Below, in pieces: positions 13,011-25,356 of a stretch of 64,000 bases of DNA; position 1 is the first letter of the stretch, and each line of letters opens with the position of its first letter. Made by a program: the position numbers and the translations under genes. The notes beneath the pieces are model-generated. The model worked only from the letters and a program-made list of their open reading frames with translations. It did no database searches and was not told the DNA's origin. The DNA lies in assembly GCA_949752745.1 (NCBI GenBank), contig OX457027.1, positions 78,981,214 through 79,045,213 on the forward strand, given 5' to 3'. This DNA comes from Protula sp. h YS-2021 (taxonomy: Eukaryota; Annelida; Polychaeta; Sabellida; Serpulidae).

Positions 13011-13611
13011 ATTGTATTTGGTTGACATTAAGAATTCACTACTATACATTGAACATTATATTCCGGCATTGTGGTTTGACGTCTTCAATTTATTTGATAT
13101 TCAACTCATCTATCCGGTTTTCGGGGTAAACGAGTTCCGACGGATGCATTGTTACGTGTTGCGTACATAACTTAGTTGGGGGTGCGTAGTCAGCCTATTA
13201 CCGCCCTACCCTCCCACTCAACTTCACAATAAATCGTCAGCGTTGACAAGAAGTAACGGTATTTCACTCTTGTTGCCGGGTAGACACTGAAAAGGAGGAA
13301 CACAATTGTATTATTTATGTCAGAGGGGAGGGGGTGGGGTATTTTAGTGGGGTTTTATCCGCGTGGGAGAGCTGCACAGGGAAGATAACTTCCCAACGGG
13401 TGTATAGTCCTGCCAGTACTCGGAATAAGTCCTTCGTGACACTTGCAGATCAAATATTGAATTGCGAACGTCACGCATAAAATGGTCATGCTACGGAGTA
13501 ATTAATGCTGGTACAAAATGAATTCTTAAACGTCATCAAAGAGGAAATAAGATATCAATGACGGGACGTGAACACGTGATTTACGTGTTTTTACATCTAA
13601 TTTATTTATTC

Positions 13612-13795
13612 CCCACAGGAGGAGGGGATATCGGTCTGTCGGTCTGTCATCAAGAGCTTGTTAACACGATAACTTAAAAACTGCTGCGAGGATTTTAATG
13701 AAACTTGGTATTTAGCTTCTATGGGAACAAACACAGATCGATATTGTAAATGGGCCAGTTTCGTCCAACGAAAATGCACCAACTGGACTATTACT
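13612..13795 (+). repeat. Dispersed repeat, copy 2 (pair with 11095-11300)
   Basis: Colinear with the copy at 11095-11300 over about 180 bp, from CCCCACAGGAGGA to the CCAACTGGACT end. Small indels separate the two. Confidence 0.8.
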
Positions 13796-14673
13796 CGACT
13801 CTCCTTGAAAGGGGTTGGGGTTTCTGTTTAACAGTTGAAGACAAAGGCGTATGGCTTTCAGGAAGTATTTCAAGTGAAGCTGTGAGATTGCCGGGATCAG
13901 CAAAATCGCCGTGAACGCAGTGCTACTGTGTGTCCTAGATGACAAGAAATGTCATATTTCTCCCGTTGAAATATTTGCTGTCTCTGCGCAGGTTGGTTAT
14001 TTTTAGGACGCCTTGTTCGCTGACTTCACAGCGCACGGCATATTGTAAATACACGGTCTATTGAAAAAGATTGACAAATCTGTTGTAGCCGTGTGCAGTG
14101 ACCTTGAGGATTCAACTGTTACATGCTCTGAAAAATCTGAGGTGCTTTAAGGTAAAAAAATAATGCATGAACATTTTTGTGAGAAAGTGAGCGTGGAGTT
14201 AGCGCGTAATGTGTTCATTTATTTCTGCCACAGTTGGTGCGTCGTGTGCTGTGGCTGTCGTTCGCCTGCTTCCGAAGATGTGCGAGGCGGTAACTATGCT
14301 GCTGCTTGTGGAGACGAACTTTCTACCGCTTGAACCCTTCCTGTGTGCAGTTCCCCTTTGTGTGCACAGTTCGCCACAGGGGTGATCCGGAGCCCAAACG
14401 TTGGGCAGGAGGGATACTCGACTAAAGTTTTTACTGTTCAAAATATACAGGACAGAAGTAATGGCAAACCTGTTCCCTATGACCGAAAAGAAAACATACG
14501 TGCTCAAACTGAGTGTCCTAATGATTTGCACAAGAGACGCTAAGGCCATGCTTTTAAGTGAGAAAAAGTTGCTGGTGTTAAATATTTAAAGAAAGAAAAA
14601 CACTCTTGGTATTAAGTGGAGTTCAGACTTGAGTTTATGATAGAGTAGGGAATATGCATTTCACTTGTCAGAT

Positions 14674-15392
14674 CTGACCATGCGTGAACGCAGGAGTCAG
14701 TCGCACCTGACCATGTGTGAACGCAGGACTCAGTCACATCTGACCATGTGTGAACGCAGGACTCAGTCGCATCTGACTATGTGTGAACGCAGGACTCAGT
14801 CGCACCTGACCATGTGTGAACGCAGGACTCAGTCACATCTGACCATGTGTGAACGCAGGACTCAGTCGCATCTGACTATGTGTGAACGCAGGACTCAGTC
14901 GCATGTGACCATGTGTGAATGCAGGACTCAGTCGCATCTGACTATGTGTGAACGCAGGACTCAGTCGGATCTGACTATGTGTGAATGCAGGACTCAGTCG
15001 GATCTGACTATGTGTGAACGCAGGATTCAGTCGCATCTGACCATGTGTGAACGCAGGACTCAGTCGCATCTGACTATGTGTGAACGCAGGACTCAGTCGG
15101 ATCTGACTATGTGTGAACGCAGGACTCAGTCGGATCTGACTATGTGTGAACGCAGGACTCAGTCGCATCTGACCATGTGTGAACGCAGGACTCAGTCGCA
15201 TCTGACTATGTGTGAACGCAGGACTCGGTCGCATCTGACCATGTGTGAATGCAGGACTCAGTCGCATGTGACCATGTGTGAATGCAGGACTCAGTCGCAT
15301 CTGACTATGTGTGAATGCAGGACTCAGTCGGATCTGACTATGTGTGAACGCAGGACTCGGTCGCATCTGACCATGTGTGAACGCAGGACTCA
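14674..15392 (+). repeat. 33-bp minisatellite, about 22 copies
   Basis: The unit CTGACCATGTGTGAACGCAG plus GACTCAGTCGCAT repeats with exact 33-bp spacing and scattered substitutions (C/T in ACC/ACT, CAT/GAT, AAC/AAT). Because 33 is divisible by three and the unit lacks stops in one frame on each strand, long frames exist on both strands (11-residue repeats LTMCERRTQSH and SPAFTHSQMRL). This openness follows from the repeat and is not evidence of a gene. Confidence 0.95.
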
Positions 15393-15949
15393 AGATATTC
15401 AAACCACTTTCAGGTTTTCGTACTTCTCATTGCAAAAGAAATAAAGGGCTTAAGGGGTTTGTAGTGTGTTATTTATCCTGCTGTTTCTGCCTCATGTTTG
15501 AAAGAAAGACCTAACAATTAAGGTCAAGTAGAAGCTAAAACAAATTAGAGCGGCCAGTGCACATAAAAACATCAGTGTATTGGGATAAAAATATGTCTCC
15601 CCTGCCAAATCCATGGTTTTGAAACACCCCTTTCCAAGTTTTTCATTTGCAGAAATAAAAAAAAATTGTTCTTTTCTGCAAATTTAATTATAATTCATCA
15701 TGAAAAATTCAAAGAACACGCAACACCCTTTATAACAATGGCCGTCAAAATATTCCGGAAACTTGCAGTGTGTAATTACATGCAACATTTTTGTTATGGG
15801 ATACATCCCCAACCCCCCTCCCCCCTCCTTCTCCAACCAGCCTCAAAGAAAAAAAAAACACATGGTCCCTCACGATAGTTCCAAAACGGTTCGACGGAAG
15901 TCCATCCCACTTCTCCTTTTCGAAATTTTGTTTGGAGCAGAAAAACTGC

Positions 15950-16370
15950 TTTATGACGTCACATGCGGTCTTCACTTGAGAAGTTTACAACAAAATTCAA
16001 AAGAATCTTTCGAACCTACCAAACAACAATCCGAACAACTCTGAAGGATCTCCAATGTTCAGCGGGCGAAAAACTTTGCAGATAAGATTCTGACGTCATG
16101 GCGTCATACGCTTCTCTTAATAACGTAGCATACATAAAAAGTTGATAGAGCCGCCTGATTAACCCAAAGAATACCCAAGCAAAGGTTGAAGTCGATACGA
16201 CTTGCCGTTATTAAGGTATCTTGCACACAAGATCTTCTTTAAAATTATACACATGTTTTACGCCTTAAAGCTGAAAGAACTGTCCAACCTACTCGAGGAA
16301 TAAACAGACCAAGTTTGAAGTCGATCCGACTTTTCGTTTCGAGTTACGTTGCACAGAACATACAAACAGT
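15950..16370 (-). repeat. Reverse-oriented copies of the 6.6-7.3 kb repeat family
   Basis: GTTTGAAGTCGATCCGACTT at about 16312 and TTGAAGTCGATACGACTTGC at about 16185 are reverse complements of the CGGATCAGCTTCAAAC phrase seen at 6.7-7.25 kb. Both are preceded by TGACGTCA-like sites. Confidence 0.55.
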
Positions 16371-16685
16371 GTGTGGTCTCCCCTTGACTGAGGAGACATA
16401 ACTACACAAGGAAGTATATAGTATTGTACGAGTACGGGGTCGTGACTAATAATAATATTATACACTGCGCACCACTCTAGAAGCCCACAGCATACATGGT
16501 GGACACGTTCGGAAATTAAAACTGCGTTTGAATAGCTTTTAGACTGAAAAGTTACCCTCTCATCGAATTCACTTTCGTTGTTCAGGATTTAAACAGGAAG
16601 AGTGATCAGGATTATTTTTGTTGAACTGGTCGAGATGGGTGGCCGTATTTTCAAAACTCCAGTGTCGAGTGTCTTTATCCGCCGG

Positions 16686-17765
16686 GAACCGGACTAATAT
16701 AGTTTTCATTCTGTCTGTCTGTCCGTCCGTCCGTCTGTGCAATTTCAGTCTCACGCGCCTACAGCCCGCATTAGTGAGTGGATTGATTTCAGATTTTACC
16801 CAGGGGTGCTCCTAAGCATCCCGCAGTGCAGTGACCAGGATTCGACGGGATCTGAGCAAAATTGCCAAAATGGCAAAACTTTAAAAAATTGCAGAAACTG
16901 AATAAGGACTTTGCATAACACACATCAGTCTCCGGCGCCTACAGCCCGCATTAGTGGGTGGATTGATTTAAGATTTTACCCATGGCTGCTCCTAAGCATC
17001 CCGCAGTGCAGTGACCAGGATTCGACCGGATCCGAGCAAAATTGTCAAAATGACAAAACTTAAAAAAAAGGAAGAAATGAATTAGGAATGAGCATAACAC
17101 ATATCGGTCTCACGCGCCTACAGGCCGCATTAGTGAGTGGATTGATTTAAGATTTTACCCATGGCTGCTCCTAAGCATCCCGCAGTGCAGTGACCAGGAT
17201 TCGACCGGATCCGAGCAAAATTGCCAAAATGGCAAAACTTTTAAAAAATTGCAGAAACTGAATAAGGACTTTGCATAACACACAGCAGTCTCACGCGCCT
17301 ACAGCCCGCATTAGTGGGTGGATTGATTTAAGATTTTACCCAGGGCTGCTCCTAAGCATCCCGCAGTGCAGTGACCAGGATTCGACCGGATCCGACTAAA
17401 ATTGTCAAAATGACAAAACTTTAAAAAATGGAAGAAATGAATTAGGAATGAGCATAACACATATCGGTCTCACGGGCCTACAGGCCGCATTAGTGGGTGG
17501 ATTGATTTAAGATTTTATCCATGGCTGCTCCTAAGCATCCCGCAGTGCAGTGACCAGGATTCGACCGGATCCGAGCAAAATTGTCAAAATGACAAAACTT
17601 TAAAATTTGAAGAAACTGAATTAGGAATGAGCTTTACACATATCGGTCTCACGGGCCTACAGCCCGCATTAGAGGTTGGATTGATTTAAGATTTTACCAA
17701 GGGCTGCTCCTAAGCAGAACCGGACGGATATAGTTTTCATTCTGTCCGTCCGTCCGTCGATGTAT
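16686..17765 (+). repeat. ~180-bp satellite, 5.4 units, with alternating unit types and flanking (TCTG/TCCG)n
   Basis: GTCTCACGCGCCTACAG-type starts lie at 16748, 16928, 17107, 17288, 17467 and 17646 (steps of 179-181 bp). Units 1 and 3 share a GCCAAAATGGC/GCAGAAACTG end; units 2, 4 and 5 share GTCAAAATGAC/GGAATGAGC. The block is bracketed by two direct copies of a segment reading ATAGTTTTCATTCTGTC followed by TCCG tetranucleotides (16695 and 17730). Confidence 0.9.
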
Positions 17766-18278
17766 CGATATTATCTTCACATAAAATCAACCATGTTCCA
17801 CTGGCTCTACAAACCTCTACTTCACTGACCACAAGGCTGTATGGTGTTCTTTGGAACAGTTGTTCACAGGAACATCATAATCAGGTATACAATTTGCGCG
17901 AACCCGGCGGATTCATGCTTTTCGAGCATCTAGTTTAAAAGGTTTTTGCGGGTCTACTGTGAATCTACATATAAGCTTTGGGGTCTAGCTGTAAGCTATA
18001 AGAACATTTGAATTGTGAATGAATTGAACAAAGAGCATGTTTTGAAGTTGTATCAATGTGGTTTGCGGATCAAGTAATGAAAAAGGTAATAAGTTTGCTG
18101 GCTGAGGCGCTGAACAGTGGGAGAAGTAAAAGACGTTAAATAAATGTCAGTGAATTCGGCGTTTATATACTAACACTACTTACAGTAATAAAACAACAGA
18201 AAAAGTGCATGAAAATAAAAAATATAATATCGTCTATTCTGATAATTTTGAAATTTTTATATGATACGAATAAAGTGG

Positions 18279-18286
18279 TATAAATA
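18279..18286 (+). promoter_or_regulatory. TATA box of lectin/EGF gene
   Basis: TATAAATA lies 36 nt before the start codon region's A-rich leader and 43 nt before the ATG at 18322. A TCAACA initiator-like motif sits near 18305, predicting a very short 5' UTR. Confidence 0.65.
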
Positions 18287-18321
18287 CTTTTATTTACAAT
18301 CCAGTCAACACTAAAGACACC

Positions 18322-19776
18322 ATGAAGAAAAACACTCGTGTTTTTAAAAGTTTCTTATTACTATTATTGTTGAACAATGCCCTAGTGGCCGAAGGAGCGT
18401 GGCTCCACAGACAGTCCAATAATCACGTGTACTATTTTTCTGGTGACGTAAGGAAGGACTATTTCGATGCGTCTGAAGATTGTAAGAGTAAGGGTGCAGA
18501 CCTTGTCACTGTGAACTGGGATACTGAGAACGAATTTCTCTATGACGCATACGATGGTGAAAAACACCATTGGATAGGATTACACTGTGTACTATCTTGT
18601 AACACTGGGAGTGACCTACTTTGGACAAGTGGAGAAACGTCTCAGTTTACAGACTGGGCTAATGGATTCTTACCACCAGGCAGTATGTTTGCTTATATAG
18701 ATTATGGTAGAAAAAAGTGGGGCGCGAGTGACAGATCTGCAGATAACAAGCGCTATATCTGTGAGAAAGCAGGTTGTGACAGTTCGAATCCATGTCAGAA
18801 CGGCGGGACGTGTATTCCAAAAACTGGCGGTGGCCATGAGTGCAGTTGCAGGGATGGTTTTACAGGTAACGCTTGTCAAAGGAGTGCAAATGACTGCAGC
18901 CCCCCGTGTGTGCACGGCAGTTGCTGGGGAAACGTGTGTAACTGTGACGCTGGTTACACAGGGCGAGATTGTGACGTAGACATTGATGAATGCAGTGACA
19001 TGGCTGAGAACTGTCGCTATGGCGACTGTGTAAACTACAGAGGCGGGTACACGTGCACTTGTCATGGCGGGTTCACCGGCCCCACGTGTCATACAGATAT
19101 AGATGGATGCCAGTCTGATCCTTGCAAAAACGGGGCTGATTGCAATAACGAGGTGAACGTATATTCGTGTAATTGTAATCAATTCTACACGGGTACAGAC
19201 TGTGAAATAGATGTGATCGAGTGCGCCACGCCCAATTACTGTAACAATGATAATTGCATTAACAGTAATGGAAGTTTTAACTGCACATGTTAGCGTGGAT
19301 TTCAAGGTGAACGTTGCAAACAGGACATCGATGAATGTGACTTGAATATGTACTGCGGTGAAGGAAACTGTGTGAACACACGTGCCTCATTTGAGTGCCA
19401 ATGCCCGCAAGGCTTTGATGGTGATTTTTGTTTCGACATAGACGAATGCCTCAATGGCAGCCCGTGTAACTCGCATCAGAACTGTATAAACACAGTGGGT
19501 GGCTTTAACTGCACATGTAAAGAGGATAGCGATGAGCGTAAGGGCTGTGGTGAACAAGTAAAAGATGCCAACGAACCCGAGGAGGATTTGACCCCGTTAC
19601 GACATGCGCTGATGGCCGGGTGTATAATCCTTGTGGTAACATTGACTATAATCGTCGTTATGGGAGTCGATGAGGTGAGATACCAGCGGCGCATGCGCAG
19701 AAGCGACCGTGTAGCAGCTCCCAACACCAGTACAGCCACTGCGGAGGATACAGCAGAGTCGGCAAAATGTAATTAA
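18322..19776 (+). CDS. Intronless C-type lectin / EGF-repeat receptor with an in-frame TAG
   Basis: ATG has a good context (CACCATGA). Residues 1-26 form a signal peptide with a leucine run. A C-type lectin-like domain follows (about 27-148; WIGL, DWANG, YICEK), lacking the EPN/QPD and WND calcium motifs, so sugar binding is uncertain. Then come seven EGF modules, several of the calcium-binding DIDEC type. A TAG at 19291-19293 (codon 324) falls inside EGF 5. Beyond it the same frame stays open for 160 codons through two more EGF modules, a transmembrane segment (CIILVVTLTIIVVMGV) and a basic RRMRR tail. The whole gene has no intron. It may be a fresh nonsense allele, a retrocopy losing function, a readthrough gene that makes secreted and membrane forms, or a sequencing error. 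Confidence 0.8.
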
Positions 19777-19869
19777 AACATTAAATAGTTTAAAGTGACG
19801 GAAAATATGAATGTTGGAAAAACAACTTCATCCACCACGTTTGTTTTCTGTTTTTGTTGTCTGATGATG

Positions 19870-19875
19870 AATAAA
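19870..19875 (+). terminator. Poly(A) signal of lectin/EGF gene
   Basis: AATAAA lies 94 nt after the TAA at 19774-19776, a normal distance for a compact gene. Confidence 0.6.
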
Positions 19876-19879
19876 AATC

Positions 19880-22215
19880 TAGACGTGGCAAGACTTTTCT
19901 TCTCACAGAAATGATGTTGATAAACTGGAGACATTTTTGTTTATAACGTCTTATAAAATTATTCGATCTTATGAAACTCTGCTAGGCGAAGCATAAACAG
20001 ATTATTATTAATTTTTATGTATTTTATTTCATAACCATGTACAATACGCACACAGTTTTGAAAATAAATTTGAGAGCAAAGTGGTCTAACCCCCACTCTC
20101 GACCGAGGGGCACAATAATAATCTGGATCGAATAAAGAAACGATATACTTTCTGTGACTAGACTGATTTATTAATTTTCAAAGGCTTCTTAGACATATTT
20201 TGCCACTTAACGAAGTTAGCAACAATTTTAAACCATTTCACATTAAACACGACATGACCATGCCGCCATTGATCGTCAGTCCACGACATATGCCGTTCAA
20301 ATTTTTGCCGATGTCCATATACTAGTAGATGTCGCCACAGGTCACGTGAACCGAGACTTCGATACGAATACACTGCTCTGGTGTTTTAAAGCAGAGAAAC
20401 GAGTATTACCTCCCAAACGATCCCCTTCAACGGAAATGACCTTTTATAGCATAAGAATGGAGGATTTTAACAAGCAAGTGATTGCCTTTTACAATAATCA
20501 TGCGCACGCATACATAAACGAGACCACTGCGCTATGTTAAACCTGTGAAACCTGCATGACCGCACACAGGCTGTTTCAAAACGTTAAAACTTAGAATTTA
20601 AGCAGTCCCACCACGGGTACCAATACCTGAGCACCACAGAAGTACTTTTACACTGATCCATTCACTGGATTGCGCATCAAAGTGCATTGCGCAAAAGGTC
20701 AATATAATGCCACAGTTACCCCACTGGACTTCAGCCACTGGTTTAAGCCGGACGAAATTACGACGCAAATCAAACCAATATCACGTGGGCAGACACGTGA
20801 TAGCAGCTAACGCGTGGCGAATTACTTTGTTTTTTTTTTGTTTTTTTTACGAAATCCATGCATGTGAATTAAGGTGGAATTAAGCAGAACTGAAACTGAA
20901 CAAAATGAAATATGTTAACGTTTGTAACAACCTTAGAGGCCTTTAAGATTGTTATGGTACAAAAGCTAGGGATTAACAAACACACGCTAATCAACAAAAC
21001 TTCATAAGACAGCCAAAGCTGCAAAAAAAAAAAGTATTTCTAAAGATATATACGTAATATACGAACTTAAATAACTACTTAATAAACTATTACATATAGA
21101 GTTCATAAGCTGACAATAAATAGCGTGCTGTCGTAATCAAAATATCACCCGAAATTCCAGCCGGTGGATGAGTTATATACGGATTCAACTAAAATAATTC
21201 ATCTGTTTTTAACATCCTCCTCCGTTTTGACGTCATAAATGTATGTGTCCTCCATCAACCCCGCCGTGCGACGTCGTAGTAAACGAACACTCCCCCCCCC
21301 CCCCTCCCCCCCCCCCCTCCCGCTCCTTGCTGAATTTAAGAGTCAAAGTTTCAAATCTTTCACGTAACAAGATTGCTACACAGAAATTTAACCATACATC
21401 AAACGTTGTATTAAGCATTTTCCTATTAAGTTATACAAGAAACGGAATTTTAAGTGTCCTGCTTAACGCCAAAACCGTATCGTTATTTCCAGACTGCCAA
21501 AGCGTAAAATCGGTGTCGAAAACACAACATAAACATTGAATATTTGTACCTAGAAAAAAAGACTTGACCAAATAAAGAATTTTTTATCAAAATGCCGGCA
21601 ATTTTTCTATTTAGCTACAACAATAAAAAATTATACATTTGTGGGGAAAACGCAAAAAAGAAAAATAATAATAATAATATAACAATAATAACAACTAATG
21701 ATCGGCTTACAACGGGTGCTGCAGGCACATGGGTAAAATAATTACAACTAACACTACCCACATAAAAACCAGCACGGTAATACACAAAACATGAAGTATG
21801 GCTTTATTTGGAAATACAACCCCTCAAACAGTACTTCTCCAGATTCCCAGTTATTCAGCAACGCAACCAGAACAGAAACCTACACGGGACCAGGATTAAT
21901 ATAATGACCTAAAGCTAATGGCAGTGATAGAAACCATAACTGCAAATCACTTTTGGAATCCAAAATTAAGTTAAAATTGCTCTATTTTTAACGATTTCCG
22001 AAATATATTTTTGGTATATGTGCAAATACAAATTCGCATTAATAAATTAATAAACGTTATTAAGGCATCGATTTTCACACATCCCAAAACACACGATAAA
22101 GTTTGAATGCAATAAGTTTAAATATGAAGGCCCATTTTCTGCGTACTGATTTGCGAAGGTACAATCAGCAAAAACAACCGAGACAAGACAACTGAAGGGC
22201 GCTACTATGCGGCAT
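19880..22215. other. Gene-free AT-rich stretch
   Basis: No gene is supported. Contains a C-rich run at 21290-21320 and an AAT microsatellite near 21665-21700. Confidence 0.5.
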
Positions 22216-22228
22216 GGCCCTCTCTCTC

Positions 22229-22267
<39 letters not shown>

Positions 22268-22450
22268 GTACCCACACCGGCACCACCATGCGGCATGAAT
22301 ATATCTCTCTGTACCCACACAGTTGCCACTTTGAGTGGCCTTCTCTGTACCCACACAGGCGCCACTTTGCGTGGCCTTCTCTGTACCCACACGGGCGCCA
22401 CCACGCGGTGTGGTCCTCTCACTGCCCACACGGTCATCGCCACGAGATTT
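22216..22450. repeat. (CT)n microsatellite followed by ~36-bp degenerate tandem repeats
   Basis: CT dinucleotides cover 22217-22265. They run into five copies of a unit beginning TCTCTGTACCCACAC and ending GCCACTTTGCGTGGCC, spaced about 36-40 bp. Predicted proteins across it are repeat translations. Confidence 0.85.
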
Positions 22451-25356
22451 GGCTTCTGCTTGAGGTCCAAATATAATTTCAAAATTTTAGAATTAAAATA
22501 AAATCAATAGCAGCTGATTCAAGTAAAGATTTCATATACAAAATAGGGTTTCCAACTACAGTGTACGGACTGTGGTACTTATGGCAACTCTTGAAGTAAA
22601 GGATAGCACAAAATACGAAATTGGACTTTCTTTCTGGAAAATGAAATGCATCAGGATATAATATAAACTCCACGTCAACACTACAGAAAAATGTAGACTT
22701 GAGAACACGCAAATCAACAGGGACTGGGAGGGGGTGCGGGAGGGGGGGGGGGTGAAGCGGTGAGAGATGGAAGGGGTGTCGGTTCTATTCATGCTAATAC
22801 AGTATGGCAGTGTCTTGTGTTACGTTTTATTTTTACTTTAGCCCATGTATTTAGCTGCTGCGCCTGTTTCTATAATGAGAACTACAAGCTACAATCATGC
22901 AATCGGCCATTTACGGCAAACGCCGAATTTTCCCGAGTCAGTAAACACCTGTGTGCTTGACCATATCAAAACTGAAAACTTGCACCTTGTAACATCGGAA
23001 AATGCTACGAAATGCAACACTGGCCAAACCAAGAGAAGTTGTTACATATCTAAGTACGCTATGTAGTTTTCTCTTATTTTTTTTGGGTCAAATGGTCCGT
23101 GACCCTTCACGAGCCGTAAAATTTCACGGGCCGTCGGTGCACGGAATACAATGCTAATGCTGGGAGCATCTGGGCAGGAAACGGACAAGTGCAGTAAGTA
23201 CAAAGCATCCAGGTGAAAGCGTAACCCGCTACCAGACGTCTGTGAACACGACACTCAAGAAACAAAGCATGACCAAGCGCGGAATTTTGGAGACACCGCA
23301 ACCAAACAGGTGTTTTTTTTTGCGAGCATGTAACTGAACCACTACAGCCATCGGCGCGATCTCGTCATACATTGTGTTTCGCACCGTGAAACACAATATT
23401 TCCGGGCTACCAATGTTTCCGGGCTAATTTCCGGGCTACCACGATTAACTATACACACATATATCAGTTTAGTTAGAATAAGAGCAAATAATCGAAAATA
23501 ACATAAATTTTAACAGCGCCAGCGATTACGGTTCAGCAGCAACCCTGCAATCGTTATCCCTGATCTAATAACTTGCGTATAAAGATTGCAGAAATAGTGG
23601 TCACGCTGATATTTAATGCTTTTGTGCCAAAATCTAAAATCCTTCACAAAATTATCTAATGCACTACAATACACTTCAGTCTATGAACAAGTAATAAACG
23701 TGATAAATATGCAACAACAACAACAACTAACAACAAAGACAGTTTAAACTTTCCTTCAATATGCAACACAGCCAACACCAATTTACTCAGAACTCTGACC
23801 GACTTCATTTTCATTAATAAAAACATGAACAACCACATACTTAAGGCAGGCTTTCAAATGATCGCTAAGAAAACAAGTGTGTGAGTGAAACTGACAGGGT
23901 CCCTCGCAGGCATGCAATCACAGGATTTCAATACAAATATATGAAGGCAGTAACATATCTTCAGCTAGTTTTGTCAGAAATTACTGAGTTGGTACAAAGC
24001 TTGCTAGATTAATTTGAATGGTAAATGACAGTGATCATAAACACAATCCCATAGGGTATTTTTAGGTTTTGCAATTTTCATACTTTTGTGAAAATTACAA
24101 ATAACCTGTTTTTTGAACAGCTCTACTATTTACTCTTTTCTATGTGCCAAATCAACAACTGAGTAGCTTGAACAGTTACGGCTACATGGCGCCGACAATT
24201 TTAAGAAAATCTCAAAATACCTCGTTGCACAGAACCACTATATAATCTTTCTATGTGCAAGAGAACAATTGAATCGCTTCAATGATTACGAAGATATGGC
24301 GCCGACAAACACCCACTCAATAGATCAATTGTGCTATATTTTCAAAGTTTTTCCATTTTCCCACTTTCTGCGAAATTTTCAAAATAACCCCTCGTTGCAC
24401 AGGTCCACTATATAGCCTTTGTATGTGCAAGAGAACAATTGATTTGCGATTATCAGTGATTATCAGTCCAACTCACAAGCACTAAGCAGGAGCACATGGT
24501 GATTTTTCAGCCAATTTGGCTCAATAATTTGGGCAAATCGCCAAACAAAATACAACACTCGGGCCAGATTTGTAGGAAGAGTATCATTTTTGTCCTTTCC
24601 TAAATTCGGCCAATTTTGACCAAATTGCCAAAGAATACAAGCTGTGTGGAGGATAACCAACTGAACATTCCTACCACAAAACAATCGAAGCAGAAATGTA
24701 GGAACAGCAGCATCTTGAAATTGTTTATACGCACACATAACGGAGGGCGGATGCCCCACAAGCGACGAGTCTAGCCCAACGACAACAGTCGGCTGGGCTA
24801 ATAAAAAAAAGGAAATATTACGAACGACGTTGAGGGTTTCCAGCATCTAAACCTTTCTTATGTTGCTAAAAACGTACCTACTGCAAACTTGACATTCCGT
24901 GAACATGCATTTTCCCACTTGGTTTGCAGTTCATTGATGTAGGCCATCCCGAGAAAAACACCCGAGATGCAGCGTGATTTCATATGAGGTTTGTGTTTTA
25001 GAACAAACAAAAAACTAAGAAAAAATAGGAATTCCAGAAAAAACCCAGGAACACCAGAAACGCCGAAAAAAAGGGGAAAAAACTATGGAAAGCCAGGAAC
25101 ATCTGAAAGCCTATTATTGCCTCCGAGACAGGAACCCAAGGCCACTAATATAAACTCACTTCTGGTTAGTTCAAGAAATCCAATACAAAACGACAAGGCA
25201 CTCCGTTTAAAATTAATATTTAAATCACTATATACATCTTTTAGCTTTCACTTTGAGAATAACCAAGACTAACTAAGACATTTTACCAAGGAATATTAGA
25301 CGAAGACCCGCCTCTAGACTTCTAATGTCACATAAACGAGCGCTGTCGTTACTCGT
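22451..25356. other. Gene-free stretch, possibly 3' UTR of the zinc-finger gene in part
   Basis: No coding exon is recognised. Two to three copies of a segment with CTATGTGCAAGAGAACAATTG and ATGGCGCCGACA lie at 24120-24460. The minus-strand zinc-finger gene ends at 25357, so its 3' UTR extends into this region by an unknown amount. Confidence 0.45.
24120..24460. repeat. Diverged tandem repeat with ATGGCGCCGACA core
   Basis: GAACAATTGAATCGCTTCAA, a TACGAAGATATGGCGCCGAC-like core and CCTCGTTGCACAG(A/G)(A/T)CC recur in the same order at ~24140-24240, ~24250-24310 and ~24390-24450. Confidence 0.65.

Noticed and set aside
14665..15392. CRISPR-like array of regular 33-bp units
   Set aside because: Units are contiguous with no unique spacers and the DNA is from an animal nucleus; it is a minisatellite.
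14665..15444. A 259-residue plus-strand repeat protein and a 189-residue minus-strand counterpart
   Set aside because: Both frames are by-products of a 33-bp minisatellite without stops; no splice, promoter or domain support.
22165..22482. Repeat proteins with VWVQRR or CTHTGAT units
   Set aside because: Translations of ~36-bp tandem repeats and a CT microsatellite.
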